Assembly (NCBI GenBank): GCA_944345365.1
Contig: CALVMJ010000005.1
Coordinates: forward strand, 1-56,251
Length of the DNA stretch: 56,251 nucleotides
Reading direction: 5' to 3'
DNA from: an uncultured Clostridia bacterium
GTDB lineage: Bacteria > Bacillota > Clostridia > Christensenellales > UBA1242
Positions 35,657 through 42,926 of the stretch are shown piece after piece (the stretch's first letter is position 1; every line of letters begins with the position of its first letter). A model generated the notes under the pieces. It was given only the letters and a program-made list of their open reading frames with translations, was not told the DNA's origin and made no database searches. The translations under genes were made by a program, and so were the position numbers.

Positions 35657-35914
35657 CTAATCAGCACTATATGGCAAAAGCGCCAAATTTCTTGCTCTTT
35701 TTATTGCGGTTGCAAGCTGTCTTTGGTGATATGAACAAACTCCGGTTTGTCTTCTTGGTAAAATTTTGCCTTTTTCAGTGATATATTTTTTTATTTTTGC
35801 AACATCTTTGTAATCTATTTCTTTTTCTCCTGCAACACAGAAAGGACAAACTTTCTTTTTTGCTGGTTTACGAAACTTTTTAACTGGTCTTTCCTCAGTT
35901 TTTACTTCACTCAT
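35657..35914 (-). CDS. rpsR: 30S ribosomal protein S18
   Basis: An 85-aa S18 with [40 protein letters not shown] and [13 protein letters not shown]. CxxC plus the downstream C indicates the zinc-binding form. It pairs with S6 on the 30S platform. Third gene of rpsF-ssb-rpsR. Confidence 0.97.
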   Translation of the reverse strand: MSEVKTEERPVKKFRKPAKKKVCPFCVAGEKEIDYKDVAKIKKYITEKGKILPRRQTGVCSYHQRQLATAIKRARNLALLPYSAD

Positions 35915-35935
35915 TTCTAATTCTCCTTTTTAATA

Positions 35936-36346
35936 TTAAAATGGAAGGCTGTCGTCGTCGATTGGCTCTAATTCTGCCACCTTTTTAGGTGCTTCTTGCC
36001 TTTCCTCTGCAACCGAATCACCAGCAGATGACTTTGTTGACAAAAATTCAACTTCGTCTGCGATTATTTCTGTCACATATCTTTTATTTCCATCTTGACC
36101 TTCATAAGATGATGTTTGTATTCTTCCTACAACACCACACTTAGATCCCTTTTTCAAAAATTTATGGCAATTTTCAGCCTGACCTCTCCAAACAACAACA
36201 TTTAAAAAGTCGGCATCTCTTTCTCCCTCAGAGTTTTGAAATCTTCTTTGAACGGCAACCGTAAATCTGCAAACTGAAATACCTCCGTTTGTGGTTGAAA
36301 GTTCTGGATCCTTGCTCAAATTTCCTACTAAAATAACTTTATTCAT
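35936..36346 (-). CDS. ssb: Single-stranded DNA-binding protein
   Basis: A 136-aa SSB. OB fold with MNKVILVGNLSKDPELSTT, FTVAVQRRF, DFLNVVVWRGQAENCHKFL and KGSKCGVVGRIQTSSYEGQ; a short linker; and the acidic protein-interaction tip DDDSLPF at the C-terminus. It protects ssDNA and recruits RecO/RecR and replication proteins. Classic position between rpsF and rpsR. Confidence 0.97.
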   Translation of the reverse strand: MNKVILVGNLSKDPELSTTNGGISVCRFTVAVQRRFQNSEGERDADFLNVVVWRGQAENCHKFLKKGSKCGVVGRIQTSSYEGQDGNKRYVTEIIADEVEFLSTKSSAGDSVAEERQEAPKKVAELEPIDDDSLPF

Positions 36347-36359
36347 ACTTTTCTCCTAA

Positions 36360-36647
36360 TTAAGCATTTTTCTTAATAAACAAATGTCTTATAATTCCGT
36401 CAGTAATCGTCATAAGTTTGCTCATAGCATCAACTTCTGCCATTGGAAGAGAAAGGTTCATTAAAACATAGTACCCTTCGTTCTTGAAGTTGATTGGATA
36501 AGCAAGCTTTTTCATTCCGATTCTGTCTATTCCTTCAACAACACCGCCCTTAGATTCAGCATAAGACTTAAATTTTGCTATAAGCTGTTCTCTTTTTTCC
36601 TCGGCTGTGTCACAAGAAATGACATACATAAGCTCATACTTATTCAT
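36360..36647 (-). CDS. rpsF: 30S ribosomal protein S6
   Basis: A 95-aa S6 with the ferredoxin-like fold: MNKYELMYVISCDTAEEKRE, EGIDRIGMKKLAYPINFKNEG, YYVLMNLSLPMAEVDAM and IIRHLFIK. First gene of the operon, with AGGAGG before the ATG and a structured leader and consensus promoter upstream, where autoregulation by the S6:S18 pair would act. Confidence 0.97.
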   Translation of the reverse strand: MNKYELMYVISCDTAEEKREQLIAKFKSYAESKGGVVEGIDRIGMKKLAYPINFKNEGYYVLMNLSLPMAEVDAMSKLMTITDGIIRHLFIKKNA

Positions 36648-36672
36648 TTTTCTACCTCCTTTTGGACTAAAT

Positions 36673-36719
36673 GGTTTTCTTTTTTCAAGAAAACAAGGAT
36701 AGCTTTTCTTGCTACCCTT
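36673..36719 (-). promoter_or_regulatory. Structured leader of rpsF (possible S6:S18 autoregulatory site)
   Basis: Two consecutive hairpins on the minus strand lie between promoter and start codon: AAGGGTAGC/GCTATCCTT (36695-36719, 9 bp with one G-U) and GTTTTCTT/AAGAAAAC (36674-36694). Many bacteria control rpsF-ssb-rpsR through an S6:S18-binding leader; whether this one fits that consensus cannot be decided by eye. Confidence 0.45.
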
Positions 36720-36721
36720 GC

Positions 36722-36750
36722 ATTATAACACAATGTTTTACAAAAATCAA
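36722..36750 (-). promoter_or_regulatory. Promoter of the rpsF operon
   Basis: Minus strand TTGATT (36745-36750), 17 nt, TATAAT (36722-36727). Confidence 0.85.
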
Positions 36751-36772
36751 GTGTTATTAATAACAAATAATT

Positions 36773-37189
36773 CTATTTTTGTCTGTCAGTTTTTTCTTTT
36801 ATAAATTGTTCTAATTTTTCCAACTTATAAAAATCTTTTTGATTGTTTGCGTCTTTTTTTGCATTAGACAGTGTCATATCAATCAAAATACTGTTACCTT
36901 TACTTCTATTTAACAAATCCCTTGCAAGAAGCGAAAAATTTTTAGGAAATTTCGTGATATAAGACGGTGAAACAAAAGTTATTTCAGCAGGCTTTATTTT
37001 TGTTCTATAGCTTGCATATAAATAGAATTCATTAGGATATTTTAACGCAAAAACCTCGGGAACAGTCGCCAAAGAATAATTTTGTAAAGCCATCTTTTTT
37101 AATAAAAAATTAACATCTCTTACTTCATAGTATTCTATTCCTTTTTCGACATCTTGCCAAATTTCATCATCAACTTTACTTTTATACAT
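36773..37189 (-). CDS. Hypothetical protein
   Basis: A 138-aa soluble protein starting MYKSKVDDEIWQDVEKG, with TAGGAG eight nt before the ATG. Not recognised. It appears alpha/beta, with paired phrases such as ALKYPNEFYLYASYRTKI and FPKNFSLLARDLLNR. No signal peptide. It lies between the rpsF promoter and the direct-repeat-bounded insert, just downstream of the latter's left boundary in reading direction, so it may be the next native gene after secA in the ancestral order. Confidence 0.65.
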   Translation of the reverse strand: MYKSKVDDEIWQDVEKGIEYYEVRDVNFLLKKMALQNYSLATVPEVFALKYPNEFYLYASYRTKIKPAEITFVSPSYITKFPKNFSLLARDLLNRSKGNSILIDMTLSNAKKDANNQKDFYKLEKLEQFIKEKTDRQK

Positions 37190-37284
37190 AATTATTCTCC
37201 TATTCAATATTTGTTTTAACAATTTTATTATAGCAAATATAATAGAATTGTCAATACCATCTTTTTGTTATTGCACAAAAAAAC

Positions 37285-37320
37285 AAAAAATGGCGCATAT
37301 TGCACCATTTAGTCGTTTTT
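37285..37320. repeat. 36-bp direct repeat, left copy (secA 3' end and terminator)
   Basis: Identical over 36 bp to 39797-39832. On the minus strand it codes the K-N-D-stop end of the 37309-37560 gene and then the terminator hairpin AATGGTGC/GCGCCATT with T-run. The right copy is the true end of secA. Together they bound a 2.5-kb insert. Confidence 0.9.
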
Positions 37321-37560
37321 ATCTACTTGTTTTTTTAATCTCTCTGATTCCAATTTAAGAACTTTAACCTCTTCAAGTAAAAGTTTGTATTTTTCTAGGC
37401 TTAATTCCATTTGTTTCATCAATTTTAAATCTTTTTCTTTGTGTATATTATTCTTTATTAAATCTCTTTCTTCATCCAGCTTCTTAAGTTCTTTTACTTT
37501 TTCATCGAGCGTTTTCGTTATCTCCGTCCATCTAACTATTATCTCTTGATTACTTTTCAT
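37309..37560 (-). CDS. Hypothetical coiled-coil protein
   Basis: An 83-aa protein starting [11 protein letters not shown] behind GAGGGGG, overlapping the end of the LRR gene by 11 nt. Almost wholly charged heptads ([40 protein letters not shown]) predict one long coiled coil. Its last residues KND and stop lie in the 36-bp repeat shared with secA, so its C-terminus was probably acquired from, or captured at, the secA end. Likely partner of the LRR protein; function unknown. Confidence 0.7.
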   Translation of the reverse strand: MKSNQEIIVRWTEITKTLDEKVKELKKLDEERDLIKNNIHKEKDLKLMKQMELSLEKYKLLLEEVKVLKLESERLKKQVDKND

Positions 37561-39703
37561 TCCGCTTTTCCCCCTCTCTTTCATAAATTACATACTGAGA
37601 ACCATGCCAATCTCCACTCCAATTTCCACTCCCAGAATATTTATATTCATTAAAGTTCGGTGCCTTTAATGTATGGTGAGATTTTTCTCTCTCGATGTAT
37701 TGATTCAATCCCCCCTTAGACCAATTTGGAGAAACTCCACATGTCACAATTCTTATCGGCTTTGCAACATATCCTGAGTCTTTTCTTGCTTTTTCACTTT
37801 CCTCCTTATCATATTCTTTTACGAATTCTTTCACGCCCTGTATCGCTTTTTTGTATATCTTTTCTGTCACTTCACTAGACGCATTTTGATATTTTTTGTT
37901 AAGCTCAAAGTCATTCACAACTGCATAACTTTCTTCTCGATTGACATAAACTATTCCAAAGCAAACAATATCCCCTCTGTTGTCTCGTATCACAAGAGGT
38001 TGCATATCCGGGGATACTATCATCGCTCTTTGTGCCCCTGCCCCTGCTCCATATAAATTTGCACAGCAATTTGTCAAAAAGCCCATACAAAAATTTACTT
38101 CATCGCTCTTTTTAAGCATTTCATAGGTAAATATTTTTCCTGCTGTTTCTGTTTGAGTTTTTAATGTGTCTTGAGCAACATCTAAAATCTCGTTCTTTGT
38201 TTTTTCAACTTCTTCAAAATACTCCTTCCATGCTTCCTCTATACTCTGCTTTACTTCCCTTTCTAAAATATGATCCGGGGTTCCCTTTTCTTTTCTTTCC
38301 CTATCAATTTCTATCGCTTTGTCAAAATGTTTTTGCTCGTATCCCAAGAATTTTGACATTTGTTCGGCAATATGCCTGTTCTCTGATGTTACATTAATAA
38401 ACTTTTTAGACGCAAATTCTTTTTTTAAATTTTCCACATTCGGCTCTCTCCACCTAAGTTTATCAATCCCTGATTCTGTTGTCTCATACACCTGAACTTG
38501 ATATCTGTTTTCCTCTGTCATATCAACATATTCAGCAGTTGAAATATCAGTGTGTTTTCTCTCATTAAACCAGCTGTAAACCCTGGTAATAAACCCAGAA
38601 TTTACCCTCTCCTCTTCTATCAACTCTTCAAGGTTATTCTTCTTATTAAGAAACAGCAAAAATTCTTTATTAAATTCTGTTACTTGCATCGAATGAAAGT
38701 GACTGTGTATGTCATTAATATCAATTCCGGTGGATAACACCTTTTGCAAAACATTATATGCTAGTTCTCGAACCTTCATCTCGGTGACCTTTCCATTTTG
38801 CCCCCTGTATTGAATTTTTTCGTTTGAAAAAATACCAAGGTTAAATCCAAAAGAAACCAGATCATAAATGTTGCCGTCGCTCTTTTCTCTGTCTCCAAAT
38901 TTATTTATCAATGTGTGAAAAGCTGACAAATCTTCAATATCATCAATCTTCCTTTTTTCTATTAAATCATCAACTGCTCGCTGAGGAATTGATTTACTTA
39001 AATATTTTAAATATTTTTCTTTCTGGCTTACCACGGCAAAAAGATCACTCATCATTGCTTTTCTTAATCCATAAATTTTCCCGTGACTAACAAAATTAAA
39101 TATGTTTAGGTTTGAACAGCCAGAGAATGCACTAGCTCCAATTGATGTAACACTGTCTGGAATCGTTATTGATTGTAAGCCTGAACAGTCAGCGAATGCC
39201 CAATTTCCAATTGATGTAACAGCTTCTCCAATCGTTATTGATTGTAAGCCTGAACAGTCAGAGAATGCACTAGCTCCAATTGATGTAACACCTTCTCCAA
39301 TCGTTATTGATTGTAAGCTAGAACAGTTCCTGAATGCTTCATCTCCAATTGATGTAACACTGTCTGGAATCGTTATTGATTTTAATCCCTCACATTCACT
39401 GAATGCACCCTCTCCAATTGATGTAACGCTGTCTGGAATCGTTATTGATTGTAAGCTAGAACAGTCAGAGAATGCACCCCATCCAATTGATGTATATCCA
39501 AAAGGAATGTCTATGTGAGTTTTGGACCTATCAAATTTTGTTCCTTGATAGACTTTTTCTTCTAAACTTGTGCTTACTGTGTTTTCAACCATTGGATTAT
39601 TTTGATCTTTGTATTCTCTGGCCCAAGAAAAAACTTCCTTCTTTTTTAAACATCCACCTATTTTCCTTATTATTTCGTTAAGCTTTTCTTTAAATCCTGA
39701 CAT
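37550..39703 (-). CDS. BspA-type leucine-rich repeat protein with unknown C-terminal domain
   Basis: A 717-aa protein. After about 65 residues it has six 23-residue BspA/LRR_5 repeats of the form '[21 protein letters not shown]'. A helical middle region follows (about 205-470, KRKID, ERKHTD), then a C-terminal domain of about 220 residues ([55 protein letters not shown]). The C-domain could be a GNAT- or transferase-like fold, which I cannot confirm. No signal peptide or anchor is visible, so it is probably cytoplasmic or exported by another route. It has its own promoter and AGGAG site, and is translationally coupled to the coiled-coil gene. It lies inside the 36-bp direct repeats. Confidence 0.8.
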   Translation of the reverse strand: MSGFKEKLNEIIRKIGGCLKKKEVFSWAREYKDQNNPMVENTVSTSLEEKVYQGTKFDRSKTHIDIPFGYTSIGWGAFSDCSSLQSITIPDSVTSIGEGAFSECEGLKSITIPDSVTSIGDEAFRNCSSLQSITIGEGVTSIGASAFSDCSGLQSITIGEAVTSIGNWAFADCSGLQSITIPDSVTSIGASAFSGCSNLNIFNFVSHGKIYGLRKAMMSDLFAVVSQKEKYLKYLSKSIPQRAVDDLIEKRKIDDIEDLSAFHTLINKFGDREKSDGNIYDLVSFGFNLGIFSNEKIQYRGQNGKVTEMKVRELAYNVLQKVLSTGIDINDIHSHFHSMQVTEFNKEFLLFLNKKNNLEELIEEERVNSGFITRVYSWFNERKHTDISTAEYVDMTEENRYQVQVYETTESGIDKLRWREPNVENLKKEFASKKFINVTSENRHIAEQMSKFLGYEQKHFDKAIEIDRERKEKGTPDHILEREVKQSIEEAWKEYFEEVEKTKNEILDVAQDTLKTQTETAGKIFTYEMLKKSDEVNFCMGFLTNCCANLYGAGAGAQRAMIVSPDMQPLVIRDNRGDIVCFGIVYVNREESYAVVNDFELNKKYQNASSEVTEKIYKKAIQGVKEFVKEYDKEESEKARKDSGYVAKPIRIVTCGVSPNWSKGGLNQYIEREKSHHTLKAPNFNEYKYSGSGNWSGDWHGSQYVIYEREGEKRNEK
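39097..39509 (-). repeat. 69-bp tandem repeats encoding LRR units
   Basis: The phrase AATCGTTATTGATT recurs at 39161, 39230, 39299, 39368 and 39437, exactly 69 bp apart, with partial units on both sides. Copies are nearly identical at DNA level, including third codon positions, which indicates recent expansion or gene conversion. Confidence 0.9.
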
Positions 39704-39726
39704 TTTTTCTCCTATATATATTTTAT

Positions 39727-39755
39727 ATGATAATATTAATACAGTTTTTTGTCAA
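39727..39755 (-). promoter_or_regulatory. Promoter of the LRR/coiled-coil gene pair
   Basis: Minus strand TTGACA (39750-39755), 17 nt, TATCAT (39727-39732); the start codon lies 24 nt downstream of the -10. The same hexamer pair and spacing precede the giant gene at 42927. Confidence 0.8.
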
Positions 39756-39796
39756 TAGTTTTCTTGAAGCTATTTTTTGTTACAAAAATAACTACT

Positions 39797-39832
39797 AAAA
39801 AATGGCGCATATTGCACCATTTAGTCGTTTTT
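39797..39832. repeat. 36-bp direct repeat, right copy (native secA end and terminator)
   Basis: The minus strand carries the last codons K-N-D-stop of secA, then AATGGTGC/GCGCCATT and a T-run, i.e. the secA terminator. Identical to 37285-37320. Confidence 0.9.
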
Positions 39833-42532
39833 TCCACAACAATTTTTGTATTTTTTACCCGAACCACATGGACATAAGTCGTTTCTTTTTGGTTGTTTAC
39901 TTTCATTTATGACCGTTTTTTGAACCTCTATTTTTCCCTTTTTAGGCTTGTCAAACAGGTCTTCTCTTCTCTTAACTGGCGTAAATGTTGGTTTTTTTAT
40001 TGGTTCTGGTTGTTTGACCTCGATATTAATGTTTAAAAGCATCATACAAGTCATTTCTCTTATCTTTTCAATCATCTCGTCAAACATTGCGTAACTTTCT
40101 TTTTTGTAGGCAAGAACTGGATCTTCATTTCCAAATCCTCTTGCAAAGATTTCATTTTTCAGAGTTTGCATGTCGTCTATGTGATTTGTCCAATGAGAAT
40201 CAACAATTCTAAGCATAACAAGCCTTTCAACTTTTTCAAAGTCTATCCCCATTTTTTGTGCCTCTTCTATTTTTTCTTGATATCTTCTATCAACATAAGA
40301 AAGCACTTTTTCTTCGACTTCTGAAACATCACACCCTTCAACAAAAGCCTCTGTTACAAGATTTTTTTCTTTTTCAACAAGTCCTCTTTCCAAGGCGTTG
40401 TTTAGCGGGGATAAATCCCATTCATAGTAAGGTTTGTCGTCTGACAAATTTTCCCTTACAACCTTAGACACAACAGCTGGAAACATTCCAACGATTTGCT
40501 CGTGGATAGGCATTCCATCTAAAACTTTGTTTCTTTGCTCATAGATCACCGTTCTTTGAGTGTTCATAACATCGTCAAATTTAAGAACTGTTTTTCTTAT
40601 AGAAAAGTTTTGAATTTCAATCTTTTTCTGAGCGCTTGTTATTTGTTTGGAGAGAATTTTTAATTGTATAGGGGTAGATTCATCAAGTCTGAAAATCATT
40701 GCGATTTTCTTCATTTTATCTCCACCGAATCTTCTTATTAAATCGTCTTCTAGCGACAAGAAGAAAACGCTTGAACCAGGGTCTCCCTGCCTTCCAGCAC
40801 GACCTCGAAGCTGATTATCAATCCTCCTTGACTCATGCCTTTCTGTTCCAATTATGTGAAGACCTCCAAGAGCAACGACTTCTTTCTTTTCCTTGTCTGT
40901 TTCTTGTTTTATCTGGGAAAGGAGTTCGTTATACCTTTTTCTGGCTTTGTTAAGTTCTTCGTCATTTGAGTTATAGAAAGCTGTTGCATAGGAAATCTGT
41001 TCTTCAGTAAAGTTTTCATCGCTCATTTTCTTCTTTGCCAAGAACTCTGGATTTCCACCAAGTAAAATGTCAGTTCCTCTTCCTGCCATATTGGTTGCAA
41101 TTGTTACAGCTCCCTTTCTTCCAGCCTGTGCAACTATTGCACTTTCCTGTTCGTGATTTTTCGCATTTAGCACAATATGCTTTATTTTCTCTCTTTTAAG
41201 TGCCCTTGAAAGTTCTTCAGATTTTTCAATGGTTATTGTTCCGACTAGCACCGGTCGTCCTGTTTGATTAAGCCTTTTTATTTCTTCTGTTACAGCCTTG
41301 ATCTTTCCGTTATATGTTGTGTAGATAATATCTGGCTCGTCCTGACGCTTGTTTGGAAGATTTGGCGGAATTGTTACAACATCAAGGTTGTAAATCGTTC
41401 TAAACTCACCCTCCTCGGTCTTTGCAGTTCCTGTCATACCGGAGAGTTTTTTGTATAGCCTAAAATAGTTTTGGAAGGTTATGGTTGCAAGAGTTTTGTT
41501 TTCATCTTTAATTTCAACACCTTCTTTTGCCTCTATTGCTTGATGAAGTCCGTCGTTAAATCTTCTTCCCGGCATAAGTCTTCCTGTAAACTCATCGACA
41601 ATTATAACTTCGCCGTCCTTTACGATGTAGTTTTCGTCTTTGAACATAACAAAATTAGCTTTCATCGCATTGTTAATATAGTGATTTAGTTCTATGTTTT
41701 GAATATCGGAAAGAACATCGACACCATAAAATCTTTCGGCCTTCTCCACACCCTTTTCAGTAAGATTTATGGCCTTTGTTTTTTCGTCCATTTCAAAATC
41801 TACATCTTTTTTCATGGTTCTTGCAAGCTTGTTTGCTTTAACATAATCATCACTCGACTTTCCGCCCTGTCCCGAAATAATAAGAGGCGTTCTTGCTTCG
41901 TCAATTAAAATACTGTCAACTTCGTCAACTATTGCAAAATTTTGTCCTCTTTGCATCCTTCTGTCGGCTGATATGGCCATATTATCTCTTAAATAGTCAA
42001 ATCCAAGTTCGTTGTTCGTGCAATAACAAATGTCTGCAAGATAGGAGTTTCTCTTAACATTTTCTGGCATTCCCGACACAATAACTCCAACCGTTAAGCC
42101 AAGAAATTTATAAACCTTTCCCATCCACTCGGCATCACGCCTTGCAAGATATTCGTTGACAGTAACAATGTGAACACCTTTCCCACTTAATGCATTTAAA
42201 TATGCCGGCAAAGTTGCGACCAAAGTTTTACCTTCACCCGTTTTCATTTCGGCAATTCTGCCTTGATGTAAAGCAATTCCGCCCAAAATTTGAACATAAA
42301 AGTGCTTCATATTCAAAACTCTCCATGCAGATTCCCTACAAACAGCAAAAGCTTCGGGCAAAATATCGTTTAATGTTTTTCCGTTTAAAAGTTCTTGCTT
42401 TAAAATGCCCGTCTGTGCTTTTAATTCTTCATCAGACATAGTTGAATACTTATTTTCAAGTGCAATAACCTTGTCTGCAATTTTTTTAAGTTTTTTTACC
42501 TGTGAATTGTTTTCGCTTCCAAAAAGTCCCAT
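39821..42532 (-). CDS. secA: Preprotein translocase ATPase SecA
   Basis: A 903-aa SecA, full length. N-terminal FGSENNSQVKKLKKI, Walker A MKTGEGKTLVATLPAY, Walker B IVDEVDSILIDEARTPLIIS, preprotein cross-linking domain, VTIATNMAGRGTDILLGG, LRGRAGRQGDPGSS as motif VI, long helical scaffold, and the C-terminal zinc tail LCPCGSGKKYKNCCGKND. It drives proteins through SecYEG. AGGAG before the ATG. Its 3' end serves as boundary of the neighbouring insert. prfB, commonly downstream, is absent here. Confidence 0.98.
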   Translation of the reverse strand: MGLFGSENNSQVKKLKKIADKVIALENKYSTMSDEELKAQTGILKQELLNGKTLNDILPEAFAVCRESAWRVLNMKHFYVQILGGIALHQGRIAEMKTGEGKTLVATLPAYLNALSGKGVHIVTVNEYLARRDAEWMGKVYKFLGLTVGVIVSGMPENVKRNSYLADICYCTNNELGFDYLRDNMAISADRRMQRGQNFAIVDEVDSILIDEARTPLIISGQGGKSSDDYVKANKLARTMKKDVDFEMDEKTKAINLTEKGVEKAERFYGVDVLSDIQNIELNHYINNAMKANFVMFKDENYIVKDGEVIIVDEFTGRLMPGRRFNDGLHQAIEAKEGVEIKDENKTLATITFQNYFRLYKKLSGMTGTAKTEEGEFRTIYNLDVVTIPPNLPNKRQDEPDIIYTTYNGKIKAVTEEIKRLNQTGRPVLVGTITIEKSEELSRALKREKIKHIVLNAKNHEQESAIVAQAGRKGAVTIATNMAGRGTDILLGGNPEFLAKKKMSDENFTEEQISYATAFYNSNDEELNKARKRYNELLSQIKQETDKEKKEVVALGGLHIIGTERHESRRIDNQLRGRAGRQGDPGSSVFFLSLEDDLIRRFGGDKMKKIAMIFRLDESTPIQLKILSKQITSAQKKIEIQNFSIRKTVLKFDDVMNTQRTVIYEQRNKVLDGMPIHEQIVGMFPAVVSKVVRENLSDDKPYYEWDLSPLNNALERGLVEKEKNLVTEAFVEGCDVSEVEEKVLSYVDRRYQEKIEEAQKMGIDFEKVERLVMLRIVDSHWTNHIDDMQTLKNEIFARGFGNEDPVLAYKKESYAMFDEMIEKIREMTCMMLLNINIEVKQPEPIKKPTFTPVKRREDLFDKPKKGKIEVQKTVINESKQPKRNDLCPCGSGKKYKNCCGKND

Positions 42533-42553
42533 TTTGATCTCCTAATGTTTGTA

Positions 42554-42582
42554 TTATTACATAAATGTGTGCAAAAAATCAA
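42554..42582 (-). promoter_or_regulatory. Probable promoter of secA
   Basis: Minus strand TTGATT (42577-42582), 17 nt, TAATAA (42554-42559), followed by AGGAG and the secA ATG, leaving a very short leader. The 277 bp from 42583 to 42859 are AT-rich with short CTTTTGTAA/CTTTCGTAA-type direct repeats and no gene that I can support. Confidence 0.55.
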
Positions 42583-42859
42583 GCATTTTTTGTTTGGATA
42601 CACTACAAGTTGTGTATAGCTTCAAGTTAATAATAAAATTCAACATTTTTCACGAAATTATTTGCTGATTATTTTTTTTATTTATTAGCTCTTCATAAAA
42701 AAATCAATCTATAAAAAAACAATTTTTTAAAAATTTCTTACAAAAAAACTTTGACTTTTTTTTACAAAAAGACTTTTGTAATGTCTTTCGTAATCTTTTT
42801 CAACGAAACCCCTTTTGACCTTAGCATTTTAAAATATATTTTAAATATTATTATTACCA

Positions 42860-42888
42860 TTGACAAAACATCTTTTTAATGGTATCAT
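42860..42888 (+). promoter_or_regulatory. Promoter of the giant 1,855-aa gene
   Basis: TTGACA (42860-42865), 17 nt, TATCAT (42883-42888), 38 nt before the ATG. Confidence 0.85.
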
Positions 42889-42926
42889 AATATCGTAAAA
42901 TTCTACAAAAATACAAATGGAGGATT

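Noticed and set aside
39102-39518. 138-aa repetitive plus-strand frame opposite the LRR gene
   Set aside because: It is the antisense of the 69-bp LRR repeats; the minus strand has promoter, ribosome site and recognisable LRR units.
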